From NCBI GenBank assembly GCA_036924085.1, contig JAVGWX010000013.1:53507904-53571903 (forward strand): a DNA stretch of 64,000 nt. The letters are read 5' to 3'. The position numbers and the translations under genes were made by a program. Under the pieces are notes generated by a model. The model did not search any database and had not been told where the DNA came from. It was given only the letters and a program-made list of their open reading frames with translations. The stretch's first letter is position 1, and each line of letters starts with the position of its first letter. Of this stretch, positions 1-9,840 are shown piece by piece. Source of the DNA: Ariolimax columbianus (lineage: Eukaryota > Mollusca > Gastropoda > Stylommatophora > Arionidae).

Positions 1-738
1 TTGCAGTCCCGTCTATCATCTTTATTTGTCTATAGTGTGACAATCTTTGAATCACTCATATCTCGAGATTTGATGGCTTCTTTGCAACTCTGGCATAGCA
101 GCTAGTGCAGTGGTTTCAAGAATGCATCTTTGCAGTGCTTGATCAGATCATGGGGTTTGCCATTGCTGCCCGCTGTTCTGCCCAGGGATAAGTTGTCAGT
201 GGCTGCATTGTGATCTAAATATGGTTCGACGTCAAGCTCCTCCATTATAGAACAGCCTTGAATAGTATCAAGGGCTATGAGAGTAACCGTACTTTTGCAT
301 GAGTTGAGCTCAGAACACTGCTTTACCCATCAATTCATCTGTCTTCCTTTGTCAGTTAATTTTTCCCCAGTGATGAATTTAGATGACATCGTCTTACTGG
401 GCACGGGACTTTAATGGGTTTTTTTCAGTTTGGAAGTATGAGCTGCTCAGAACTCATCTGCACAGTGGCGATCTATTTATCGAACTTGGCTCCTAGTGGA
501 CTTGATAGTTTGCAGGGTAACTGCATTTGGAAGGTGCTTGTATTTATTTAGAGCAGTACTATTTGCCTCGATGACAGGTCTCATATCAATTATTTTTGCT
601 TCGAACCAGTCATTTGATTTTGCAGTTCTTCTTCCAATAGCAGCAAGTGTAGCACCATGGATATTATTTTGAAGTTGTTCACAGGGCTCTGTCACCATGA
701 TGCTTTCTTGTGAAATTATGTAAGCGTCCTTCGTATCA
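1..738 (-). pseudogene. LINE relic, linker and start of reverse transcriptase
   Basis: Read on the minus strand, 758-477 is open (93 aa) and contains DWFEAKIIDM. This matches the endonuclease-RT linker of the LINE at 61 kb, which has DWFDENDLEI. Further down (about 300-1), in shifted frames, lie pieces such as MEELDVEPYL, DLIKHCKD and SKIVTL, in the order expected for the RT amino-terminal region. Several stops and frameshifts show it is dead. It runs off the window start, so the RT core is not visible. The 5' side merges directly into the 44-bp tandem repeat. Confidence 0.75.
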
Positions 739-942
739 TCGTTAAAGCGATCGAACAAGTTACGTGAGCGTTCTTCGTGCCATCGTTAAAGCGATTGATC
801 AAGTTATGTGAGCGTCCTTCGTGTCATCGTTAAAGCGATTGATCAAGTTATGTGAGCGTCCTTCGTGTCATCGTTAAAGCGATTGATCAAGTTATGTGAG
901 CGTCCTTCGTGTCATCGTTAAAGCGATTGATAAAGTTATGTG
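716..942. repeat. 44-bp tandem repeat, five copies
   Basis: The core catcgttaaagcgat recurs at 737, 781, 825, 869 and 913, an exact 44-bp period. The unit on the minus strand encodes DRFNDDTKDA, the same residues that open the adjacent LINE reading frame, so the satellite grew from LINE coding DNA. Because 44 is not a multiple of three, each copy shifts the frame. The array resumes at 2574 after a Penelope insertion. Confidence 0.95.
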
Positions 943-1824
943 AAACCCACTGACGCCCACAACTACCTCCTCTACACTTCCTCTCATCCCCAATCCTGCC
1001 GCGATTCGCTTCCTTTCTCCCAACTCCTCCGCCTCCAACGCCTATGTCAGGATGACGACGACTTCCTTCTCCGGGCCCACGAGATGCTTGACTTCTTCCG
1101 CAAGCGACTCTACCCTGAGACCACTCTCTCCTCCGCTCTTCAGCGGGTTCTTCTTATCTCCCGTTACGACTCCCTCACTCCCACTCGCCGTCCTCCCTCT
1201 GACCGTGTGAAACTCGTCCTCACCTATCACCCTCACTGCGTCTCTGTCCGGGATATCCTATTCCGCCATCTCCCTATCCTTCACTCTGATCCTGCCACTC
1301 GCAAAGTTTTTCCCGATCCTCTTCTTGTTGCCTACAAACGTGACAGGGACCTGAGGGACTTGATGGTCAGTAGTCGCCTACACATCAGCCCTCATAGCCT
1401 CCCAGGCACCAGGCCATGCAAATACTCACGTGGCTGTGTTACCTGCCCTCATGTCATCCTTTCTCGCTACATTACCTTCCCTAAGGCTGAATTCTTCATC
1501 AAAGAGGGTTTCACATGCAAATCTCGAAACCTCATCTATTCCATCATCTGCCGCCAGTGTGGTATGACTTTCATTGGGGAAACTGGTATGGAACTACGGG
1601 AGCGTTTCCGCCAACACCTCAACGACATCCGCAACCGCACTGGTTCCCCAATTACCAGCCACTTCAATGGTCCTGAGCACCGGGGTATTGCTGACGTCAG
1701 TGTCACTGGTCTAGTTTCGTGCTTCTCTGAGGATCGTCATCGATTCGCCCTTGAGAATAGACTTATCTCGAGGATGGGCTGTCTCCAACCACATGGTATC
1801 AATATCTTCCTTACTTTTTCTTAA
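940..1824 (+). CDS. Penelope-like RT carboxy end with GIY-YIG endonuclease
   Basis: A 294-codon open frame without internal stops. The opening codon is GTG at a repeat junction, so this is a 5'-truncated continuation and not a true start; the RT palm is absent. Residues 1-130 resemble the RT thumb and linker of Penelope-like elements. A Cys-rich stretch follows (PCKYSRGCVTCP), then IYSIICRQCG, FIGETG and LRERFRQHLNDI, the GIY-YIG nuclease region, ending with FALENRLI. In the family this nuclease nicks target DNA for integration. The intact frame suggests a fairly young copy. No promoter is visible. Confidence 0.88.
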   Translation: MKPTDAHNYLLYTSSHPQSCRDSLPFSQLLRLQRLCQDDDDFLLRAHEMLDFFRKRLYPETTLSSALQRVLLISRYDSLTPTRRPPSDRVKLVLTYHPHCVSVRDILFRHLPILHSDPATRKVFPDPLLVAYKRDRDLRDLMVSSRLHISPHSLPGTRPCKYSRGCVTCPHVILSRYITFPKAEFFIKEGFTCKSRNLIYSIICRQCGMTFIGETGMELRERFRQHLNDIRNRTGSPITSHFNGPEHRGIADVSVTGLVSCFSEDRHRFALENRLISRMGCLQPHGINIFLTFS

Positions 1825-2573
1825 ACCCTCACACTGGCCCCCATCTATTTGTCCTCCTTTGCCCACCCCCGCCGCCCCCATTCTTCCATCAGTTCTCTTC
1901 CCCCCTCTCCTATATCAATATTACACCCTCCCGGCTTATATTGCCTTCTCGTTGTTCTCCTATCTGGACCACTATCTGGCCACCATTGGCTTATCAGGCA
2001 CATTCCGCCACTTTGTGTTTCTTCTTCTTCTTCTGCGTACGCAGTCAGACAGTAACCATTATTTTTTCGAAAAAAGCGGCGGTCATCCTGAGGCTGTCGC
2101 CACTGCCATAGAGCTTGTCTTGCAGTTCCACTGGTGATGGCCACATCTGCTCTCTCTGATCCTCGTATGTCGGGCAGTTCTGCAGCAGATGTTCAGCGGT
2201 CATTTTACCAGTACCGCACGGGCATTCGTCGGTACACCCCATCTTCAATTTGTTGAATAGGTGGTACCTCAGTCTATTGTGGCCAGTGCGAAGTCTGAAG
2301 ACACACTTTGTGTTTGACCTCTCCGAGTCAGTTTCAATCGAGCGCTTGGCATAGCCGGTCGCTTAGACAGGAAACAGATGAGTTGACCATTTTTTCTTAT
2401 ATGTTGATTTGTTAATACAGTGTTGTTGTCCCTGATGAAGGCCTATTGGTCGTAACGTAGGTTTCGTTTGTGTTCTCGTCTCGGTGCGGTATCTGACCAT
2501 ACCCATTTTTAAATTTTGATTAAGCTCAACCTTAATCAACGTTTACTAGTTTCTTTCATATGTTTTTTGTTCT
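1825..2573 (+). mobile_element. Penelope 3' region, split by an I-clade LINE end
   Basis: After the stop comes a C/T-rich 3' region to about 2012, a minus-strand I-clade fragment, then 2336-2573. The latter includes cctgatgaaggcctattggt followed by cgtaacgta and cggtgcggta. A diverged version of this last segment occurs at 14.2 kb, supporting a repeat terminus. The 2431-2460 stretch resembles the CTGATGA...GAAAC hammerhead core known from Penelope-like elements, but the GAAA box is GTAA here. The whole 943-2573 block interrupts the 44-bp array, with aagttatgtga on both sides. Confidence 0.65.
2013..2335 (-). mobile_element. I-clade LINE 3' end, 5'-truncated
   Basis: The reverse complement ends with the same stop region and (GAA)n tail as the larger I-clade copies at 21.9 and 43.7 kb. 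The minus-strand frame at 2248-2045 reads CTDECPCGTGKMTAEHLL and then MWPSPVELQDKLYGSGDSLR, the Cys/His-rich carboxy end shared by those copies. It lies inside the Penelope insertion and is therefore younger than it. Confidence 0.88.
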
Positions 2574-3019
2574 CATCAAGTTATGTGAGCGTCCTTCGTG
2601 TCATCGTTAAAGCGATTGAACAAGTTCTGTGAGGGTCCTTCGTGTCATCGTTAAAGCGATTGATCAAGTTATGTGAGCGTCCTTCGTGTCATCGTTAAAG
2701 CGATGGATCAAGTTATGTGAGCGTCCTTCGTGTCATCGTTAAAGCGATTGATCAAGTTATGTGAGCGTTCTTCGTGTCATCGTTAAAGCGATTGATCAAG
2801 TTATGTGAGCGTCCTTCGTGTCATCGTTAAAGCGATTGATCAAGTTAGGTGAGCGTCCTTCGTGTCATCGTTAAAGCGATTGATCAAATAATGTGAGCGT
2901 CCTTCGTGCCATCGTTAAAGCGATTGATCAAGTTTTGTGAGCGTCCTTCGTGTCATCGTTAAAGCGATTGATCAAGTTATGTGAGCGTCATTCGTGTCAT
3001 CGTTAAAGCGATTGATCAA
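2574..3019. repeat. 44-bp tandem repeat, ten copies
   Basis: Same unit as at 716-942. The catcgt core falls at 2602, 2646, 2690, 2734, 2778, 2822, 2866, 2910, 2954 and 2998. Most copies differ by one or two bases (for example gagggtcc, ttaggtga, aataatgtga). The two arrays were one before the Penelope element landed. Confidence 0.95.
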
Positions 3020-3115
3020 GCATTTTAATCATGTCGATGAGTGGTATACCTTCATGTCTGGTGTGTTTAAAATTTCTATGTTGCAATTTGAATGTGCAAG
3101 ACCACAAAAGGAAGC
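3020..3115 (-). pseudogene. LINE relic continuing upstream of the array
   Basis: The minus-strand frame reads NTPDMKVYHS, then LKCLINRFNDD, running into the repeat-encoded segment. It fits the end of the LINE endonuclease linker, so the minisatellite sits inside one LINE reading frame. Weak, because the segment is short and decayed. Confidence 0.4.
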
Positions 3116-3302
3116 ATCTTTGATTTGACAGAATGTTCCCTTTATCTCTTTTATTTCAAAATGAGGCACATTTTTCAGTAACTAACGTTTCGATATCACT
3201 TCTAACGGAAGTTGGAAGGTGGAAGCGTGCATGTACAGTATCTTAATGTGGTTCATTAGCTAGCTGTCTACTATGTTTTCTATGTTGGATTCTTATCGCA
3301 TG

Positions 3303-4025
3303 CTGCGTGTCAGTGATTTATAATGAATGCAAAAAAGCTGTGAGGTTCGTGCCGTGATCCGAATTTTTTGGAAAAACGCAATAGTGCTGCAGAAATTCAC
3401 AGACAACTTAATGAGGTTTATGGACCAGATATTATGACTGATAGTATGGTTAGGAAATGGTGCCGTATGTTTAAAGAAACGTAAATATATGTCCGTGATG
3501 AAGATCGTAGAGGCCGGCCCAGTGTGGTGACTGACAATTTGGTGCAATAAATTGAACACACACATTCTAGAAATCTGTAGTTTCACAAATGCTGCATTGC
3601 ATGTTGAAATTTTAGAAGTTTCACGTTCAGTGATTTACGACATTGTGAAAAGAAACGTGGATTTTCTACACAAACATCAAGACAAAGCAACAGTCAATGC
3701 AACGTGGCACACATGGTCCCCAAAAGCATAGAAGTTTAAGCGAGCACCTTCGGTCAAAAAGATCATGCCCACTGTTTTCTGGAACAAAAGATTGGTCTTG
3801 CTTATTGATTTTCTTGAACGTGAATAGACACTTAATGCCATTGCGTATTGTGATACTGGTGAAACTTAGACGTGTCATTCAAAGCAAAAGACACAGGTTG
3901 CTACCCTCTGGGATTCTGCTTTTGCACGATAATGATCGACGTTATAGTGCAGGCCGAACTGTTCAATCGTTGCAAAAAGGACGTTTTTTTTTGCCACCTG
4001 TCCTACAATGGTGACTGTTGGGAAA
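3303..4025 (+). pseudogene. mariner-family transposase relic, internally deleted
   Basis: In shifting frames the plus strand encodes AAEIHRQLNEVYG, RRGRPSVVTDN and SVIYDIVK (amino-terminal HTH region). After a gap come KKIMPTVFWNKRLVLLIDFL and GILLLHDNDRRYSAG, the segments that carry the catalytic Asp residues in mariner transposases. The part between about 3660 and 3720 that should hold several helices is missing, and stops are frequent. A cut-and-paste DNA transposon in origin. Terminal inverted repeats were not identified. Confidence 0.8.
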
Positions 4026-4945
4026 TAATGTAAATGTATGGTTACTTTTTGGTAGCAATAAATCGTTTTTATCCTTGATGTTTAAAAAAAATTAATTTAA
4101 TACTGGAATTTATTAAAAAAACCAACCTTGTAGATTTAGGAACATTACGTATGCAGGGGTTCAGATCTGATGTCATTTTGCACTTAACACTGATGGTAAA
4201 GAAAGTAAATGAACTGTGTGGGAGCATAAATGATTTTTGTTTCCACATTTAAGAACATAATTGCAGAATAATGTGCAGTCTAAAGGTGCTCCATTGCATT
4301 GACTACATGAGCACTTACCTGTAGCAAACATATAACTGAGTTTGATTTGAGATTTAACAAAAGAAGAGAATATAAAAGACCTAACAACTTTAGTGAGATG
4401 GAAGAGGTTGGAGTATTTGTTTTGAGTGCATGTTTCATGCAATCACAGTTCAGGGCATGTAGAGTAGCTCAAGGATTTAGATGTGAGTAGGCTAATAGCA
4501 TGTATAATAATCCAGTGTGTTAGTAGTTATGCTGAGTTAAGCTGCTGTGGTCAAGAAAAAAATCAACATAATTTCTTTATTGAGTTTAATTACCTTGGAA
4601 ACGGCAGTAATAATATGCAGATATCGTTCTGTGTCAGAGACCTGCAAGAAAAAGATGTGCAAAAATTAACATTCTGTACTAAATTTCATTTAAAATTAAA
4701 TCCTCTTTCACGTGTTCATAAACAGTTGCTCCAAGTATTTGAGACCATTTGGTACAAATACAATATTTTTACCCTGTCATTTGTTTCTTTATTTTTTGGA
4801 CTGCTCAGGCACAAGTCATTACATAGCCTTTGCATTTTCAACATCCCAAAGACCAATTAAAATAGCATAAGTAAATGCCATGAGGTCATACGAGGAATAT
4901 AAATATAATCAATTTGAAGTTTTAACTGTATACCAATAAAGTAAC
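4026..4945. other. AT-rich stretch, no recognised gene
   Basis: It contains a 125-codon plus-strand frame (4483-4860) with two Cys-containing segments but no motif I recognise and no exon-like borders. Nothing else is seen. Confidence 0.5.
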
Positions 4946-6450
4946 GCATGGATGGGTGGTCTATTCAATCCCCGCAGACCTAAATCGTAGACAAAGGTGA
5001 TATGCGAACTCTTGTTTGCAGATGACTGTCCTCTGAACAGTAGCTCAGAACAAAATATGCAGGATGGTATAGGGCATGGGCCGGTTCTTTACTGCTTGTG
5101 ACAGCTTTGACTTGACAATTAGCACAAAGAAAACCGAGGTCATGTATCAACCGGCACCACGCACATCGTACAAACAGCCAGTAAGTTACAGTGAAAAAGC
5201 GGACATAAATTACAATAGTAATAATAAAGTCAAAAAGCCCGCTGTGTTCAGCTGCTAAGGATTGTCCATGCGTCGACCGAACTCACTACAGACTCTCCAG
5301 GTGAAGCTGAGTGCTCCGCTATCTTTGGATGGGGGCAGAAAGGAGTGTTTCTTGGACCATTGTTTATGTCTGTCTTTCTTTGTCCGTTTGTGTCTGACTC
5401 ACTGTTTCCTCGTTTTCCGCCCCTGAACCCTCTGCACTGTCCACCCTCGGGTCAGCGTGACCATTACAGTGCTAAGAATACGAGGTTGGACGAGGTATCA
5501 TGTAACCTCCGGTAGAGGTGGGGAGGGTAGGAGGAAAGGGCTTTAGTCCGACCAAGAAGTCCCTTAAGTAGTGATGACCTGGACTGACTTCTAGTGCGCA
5601 GTTAAACGGAAATTACAAGCGGTTGAAAAATCTGTCTCTTTCGGAAGCACGCTGTTGAGATCAGTGACTGTTACTGATGATAGAATAGCAAATCACATCA
5701 CAGTTTTTGGCCGAATGCTCTCAACAGTATGGGAACGTCGAGGAATCAACATAATGACTAAGTTGAAGTTTTACCGTGCCGCGATTGTCTCCATCCTGCT
5801 CTACACATGTGAGAGCTGGACTATTTACGCTGGTGACGCCAGGAGGCTAAATTATTTTTCACATTAACTGTCTGAGACGCATACTGCATGTACATGCGTA
5901 CGCTGGCAGGACCATACCCTAGATACTGAAGTGCTGTCCAGATCAAACATACAAAGTATTCATGCACTTTCCCCAAAATTCTATTTGAGTTGGGCTGGCC
6001 ACCTTGCCTGAATGTCAGACAATAGGCTTACAAAGAGGCTACTGTATAGAGAACTGAGTGAAGGACAACAATCACAATCACGTCCTAAAATGCATTTCAA
6101 GGAAAGTATGAAGGAGTCCCTTAAGAACTGTCAAATATACATTAATATCTGGGAGAACCTGGTTCAAAATCGCTCTACTTGGAAGAGAAAGGCCACAGAC
6201 TGCGTTGAGCTCAGCGAGGTTCTCCGTACCCAGGCAGCCCAAGATAGACGTTCAATCAGGAAGTCAAAAGCAGACAACATATCAGAGACATCTGCTGACT
6301 TACGTTTGCGAGTCGTGTCCCACAGTTTTCCAGACTCGAATTGGTTTGATCAGTCATGAGCGCACACACATATTCAAGGTTGCATTATGACACGTGATGA
6401 TGTTGGTGGTCCTCATCGACGACGATGGACGAAGTATTATTATTATTATT
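4946..6450 (+). pseudogene. LINE relic with C2H2 finger tail and (ATT)n end
   Basis: The copy starts inside RT: ggtctattcaatc at about 4950 matches the LINE at 58.4 kb, and LLFADDC-type sequence lies near 5020. It continues through TKKTEVMYQPAP (5130), TLLSTVWERRGI (5720), LLYTCESWTIYAGDARRL (5800) and KRLLYRELSEGQQSQSRPK (6040). The tail encodes one C2H2 finger, YVCESCPTVFQTRIGLIS then HERTH (about 6300-6365; C-x2-C-x12-H-x3-H). It ends with (TAT)n at 6435-6450. Frameshifts make it a pseudogene. A 394-bp element is inserted at 5216. Confidence 0.85.
5216..5609 (-). mobile_element. 394-bp SINE-like insertion with 9-bp target duplication
   Basis: This segment interrupts the LINE relic exactly where the related 58-kb copy is continuous. 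It is flanked by aaattacaa at 5207-5215 and 5610-5618. Read on the minus strand it ends in ctttattattacta, a short (TTA)n-type tail, hence the chosen strand. No open frame and no clear A/B boxes were found. The family is unknown to me. Confidence 0.7.
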
Positions 6451-6863
6451 ATGAACAGTCTGTAGCCTTCCTAGTGATCAATTCAGTAAAACAGGGTCAT
6501 GTGACCATGTTGCTTTTTATGAATGGTATTTGCTGCCATGCTTTCTGGTGGTATACATGGATTTATCACTGACACGCATATCAGATATGTGACGAATAGA
6601 CAGCTATTAAATCTGAGGGCCTATAGTTCTTAAATATAATTAAAGAAGCAGCCATCTTAGATCTCTTTGTTGATGACTGTGCAATCAACACTTATTCAGA
6701 ACAGAACATGAAAATCAAAATTAGCGAATGATCTTCTGAGTGCACTAACTTTGATTTTACCGTCAACACAAAGAAAATGACAAGCCCAAAATCAAACATT
6801 ACTATACATGGTCAACATTTACAAGCACTTGATAGCTTTACCTATCTTTGTAGTATCCTCACC

Positions 6864-7224
6864 GGGATTAAGACGCTGAGCAGCGCATGAGCTGCAGTGG
6901 TCAGCGACCCATAGCTGACTGCTATCGTCAGAGTCGGTGAACCAGAGCTGCCAAGACCCTTCTACACCTCCACGCGGTGATCCTGGATAACGGGCTGCAG
7001 CAGGGCAGACTAGCTAAGGAGAAGGGATCGAAGAGGGAATGCTAACCCGGTACTTCAAAAATGCTTGCTGAAATCGAATGTGTTGGACTGAAAGGTGCAA
7101 ATATCGCAGTCAAGCTGTAAACTACAACACAACGCATTCCGTTCTATGGACTACATTCTGCTACTTAAGCCCTTTCAGGGTTTGGTAGCGGGAGATTGAG
7201 AACGAACGAAGAAGAAGAAGAAGA
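6864..7224 (+). mobile_element. 361-bp LINE-derived SINE-like element, (GAA)n tail
   Basis: Flanked by agtatcctcacc at 6852-6863 and 7225-7236, a 12-bp target duplication inside the LINE relic. It starts gggattaagacgctgagc and ends cgaacgaagaagaagaagaa. A near-identical copy lies on the minus strand at 25991-26347, with its own duplication. No A/B boxes are seen. The stretch ctgaaatcgaatgtgttgg resembles the leader of the I-clade LINE at 35.9 kb, and the tail matches that LINE's tail. Confidence 0.85.
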
Positions 7225-7578
7225 AGTATCCTCACCAGAGAAGCGAATATCAACTCTGAGTTCCAAAAACAGAATTGTCAAGACATTTGCTGCATTTTGG
7301 TAGACTACCAGCCAATTTTTGGGACCGACAAGATCGAGTTCTACCATGATGTGGTGCTAACCACTCTTCGACATGCCTGCAACACATAGACAGTGTATAG
7401 CAGACATGACTCTGCAGACTATTCAGGATCAACAGGCAAGATAGAATGCTCATTTCTGAAATCATCAACAGGGAGAGGCTCTCAATGATGTTGCATAGAG
7501 TCCAAATCAGATGGATTAGATATGTCGTTCTAATTCCAATAAATGCTTCCCTAAGCAATTGTTGTACGGTGAGCTGAG

Positions 7579-7801
7579 ATAAAGCCGTTGGCCTCGTGAT
7601 CAGGTGGTGTGGGCTCGACTCAGGACTCCGCCGTCTTTTTCACGTGTGCTTGATGCGGAGTCTCCTGAATTCTCGTAGTCGCCCCCTAGTATGAGAGAGT
7701 GAAGATAACAAGTAGCGAGGTTAATCCTTACTGAAAATATCGCAAGCAAAATAAATTATGCCATCATCGTCTACGATGGACGGCGGCCTTTGCATTTGCC
7801 T
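7579..7801 (+). mobile_element. tRNA-derived SINE, 5'-shortened copy
   Basis: It shares cctcgtgatcaggtggtgtg, a B-box-like ggctcgactca and the terminus tacgatggacggcggccttt with the fuller copy at 60.55 kb. The duplication tgagctgaga flanks it at 7569-7578 and 7802-7811. The A-box end is missing. Confidence 0.85.
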
Positions 7802-8081
7802 TGAGCTGAGAACAGACAAACACTCTATGGCGGTGGGTTAAGAGACGCATAAGAAACGATATAAAGTCTGAACAGTTATCGCATTGATGTCGCTGTTCTG
7901 AAGATGCCTGCTCTGGACCACTCTGTCTGGCACTCTGCCATTACACACAGTGTCCCCATTGTCAAGCAGAAAATCATTTGATGAAAAGAAAGAAAAGGGC
8001 AGGCAGTGCCTTCACAACGCACGTTATTTTACTATATTTACCCCTGGTTCATTTGTCCAGTCGAATCCAGCAGGTGTCAAC

Positions 8082-8261
8082 CTTTTGTTATTTCTCCAAC
8101 AAGTCATGAATGACCTGTTCACTCCAGATTTGTAAATAATATGAAAGAGATTAGAGGGTGGGTCAATGTCTGGTGCGTAGAACTCACACACAGCCCCTGT
8201 CAGGTCACTGAGTGCATCTAATGTCAATCCGTATTCAATAGCTTGAAAAGTTCTCTTACAC
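8082..8261 (-). CDS. calpain-like protease domain, internal exon (4th seen)
   Basis: A minus-strand exon after the acceptor acatacag (8262-8269). It opens with one base that completes the Lys codon left by the exon at 9972-10125. It encodes CKRTFQAIEYGLTLDALSDL, then TGAVCEFY and PSNLFHIIYKSGVNRSFMTC. This is the part of the calpain cysteine-protease core that follows EKAYAK and carries the conserved TGG-E region. The donor is probably AAAG|gttgac at 8081-8076, but this end is uncertain because frame continues a little further into a LINE relic. The exon with the catalytic His and Asn was not found below 8 kb. Confidence 0.82.
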
Positions 8262-8504
8262 CTGTATGTGAGAAGATGATACAGGCAGCAGTAATTTGTT
8301 TCTATTTTTCTTCTATGCCCCTACAACAGTATGAGCTACACTCTGATTAAATTAGATGATTTGATATTATATTGTACATACACATTCAGTTAACCAACAG
8401 CAGCCATAACATTTGCATTTCTTATTTTGATTTTAGACTTTCTTCATTCTTTCAACTGCTTTGCGTTTCTTCTAAATTATCCTTACTCCATCCGATATAG
8501 TCTG

Positions 8505-8930
8505 TCGGGGTCTTTGTGTATGGTGTTCGTACATCACATGGGATAAAGACCACTCTCTTTGTTCAGCCGTTTGGACAGTTTGATCTCTTTCTGTGTCCGC
8601 TGAAATGGGGGACTTGCGCTGTGATTTCGATTAAAGTGAGGAAGTTACTGCGCCTTGTGTCAACCTCACTCTCTGGTCCTGAGCTACCTTTGGCCAGTGA
8701 CAAGATTTTATCGAGACGACTAGAGATAGCACAGAATGCAGATTTTTCTTCAGGATTTACTCCCGAAGCTTTTCCTGGAAACAGGTATCCCGCAAGGCAG
8801 TAGAGCGAGGATGACATACAACGTTTTGTGTCGTGCCTTTCCCATAATCACAAGAGGTCGTAGTTACATCACACAGCGTGATAGTGAGTTGGGCGTCTCT
8901 CCCGGGCTGATTTGAGTCCATTATATTTCA
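8505..8930 (+). repeat. 420-bp dispersed repeat, copy 1
   Basis: This segment and 16310-16745 (opposite strand) are clearly homologous over their length. The better frame in both reads KTTLFVQP...CPLK...STSLS.PELPLA and then LSRRLEIAQ...DFSSGFTPEA. Conservation of a frame across both copies could mean a coding origin, but no protein family is recognised. It lies in a calpain intron. Confidence 0.75.
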
Positions 8931-9186
8931 TACCCTAAAACCAACACTGTTTGCAGTTAGGGCAAAGGGCAACAATTTTGGGAAGTTCAACCGTGTGAAC
9001 TGGACCGTGAAACACAACACAGGTTTAAGATTAGTGCTATTCATGTAGCAGATGTCCATTCCAGGATAATCAGACGGAAGAAATCACAAAAAAATGAATG
9101 AATTAACCAGTCGAATTGGAAAACAACATGTTTCAGTGAACACAAGTGTAAGTCAACAACTAGTGTGAATTCCACCTTTATGTATG

Positions 9187-9530
9187 ACATGGACAAAAAC
9201 AGCATTACTGCCTCACAGAGAACATGTCGTAAGAGGCGACTAACTGTGTGACATGACACTGGCCATGGCTAGATGGTTTGTTTAGAGCAGCATATAGTGC
9301 CTAACAGGCTGCAGACTTCTTTGCTCTATTGTTTGAGTCTATTAAGATGGGCTTGCATATCGGTTAACTATCCCTTTAAGCGTTTGTCCCAACGCAGCGG
9401 AGTAGTGAACTGCTCAAGCCTGGCTCGCTAAGCAGGAAACTTTTCTCCTGGCTACATCCAGCTCATACCAGGGCTGGAACCTGCATAGAGGCATATGCCC
9501 ATGTAGAAATACAGGTCGACTAAGACTAAG
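9187..9530 (+). mobile_element. SINE-like element with CGTAAGAGGCGACTAA block, copy 1
   Basis: It contains catgtcgtaagaggcgacta (9220-9240) and ends gtcgactaagactaagact (9510-9530). The minus-strand copy at 46112-46440 shares both ends and the middle (tgtgtgacat, gagtctattaagatgg, ccagctcat, ctggaacctgc). I recall similar blocks from mollusc SINEs, but that is memory, not a search. Confidence 0.75.
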
Positions 9531-9571
9531 ACTATCAGATATATTTAATCAACAATCTTCTTCAGCGTCTG

Positions 9572-9840
9572 TCCTGAAATGGACGTGACGTTGTGTTATA
9601 GTTTACAGCGATACCGCCATATCTGCTTCAGGACAATATTTTTGTATCGGCTTTGTCTTTCATTGCGATCCATTGCGATCCATATTCTCTTAGCCAAACT
9701 ACACAAGTGTGGCCCGTTTCCAAGGCCACCACCTGGAGGCAGAATAGCATCTTGGTCACCTATGGTTTGCTGACTGATACAAGTAGCCAGCTGCGAGTGG
9801 ATGGTCGGTGTCAGTTCATTATAACTGCTGCATCTTGATC
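9572..9840 (-). mobile_element. diverged copy of the LINE-derived short element
   Basis: On the minus strand it reads cagtcagcaaaccatagg, tttggctaagagaatatgga and cgctgtaaactataacacaa. These are in the same order as tcagcgacccatag, ctagctaaggagaaggga and ctgtaaactacaacacaa in the 6864 copy. Older than that copy. It lies in a calpain intron. Confidence 0.6.

Larger units (their letters stand above)
6590..8020 (+). pseudogene. LINE relic (zinc-finger-tail family) with two nested elements
   Basis: It begins near the RT catalytic loop (LFVDDCAINT at about 6670) and continues to SFTYLCSIL at 6855. A 361-bp element interrupts it. It resumes with LTTLRHACNT (7360) and LYGEL at 7560, is interrupted again by a SINE, and ends near 7811-8020 (RKSFDEKKEKG). 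Order and spacing match the intact family member at 61-64 kb. Many stops. Confidence 0.75.

Noticed and set aside
740..3019. Array of repeats that could look like CRISPR
   Set aside because: The 44-bp units follow each other directly with no unique spacers, and the genome is eukaryotic.
3303..4025. Functional mariner transposase
   Set aside because: Several stops, an internal gap and no recognisable terminal inverted repeats.
4483..4860. 125-codon plus-strand frame
   Set aside because: AT-rich, no motif, no splice or start context; kept only as part of an unassigned stretch.
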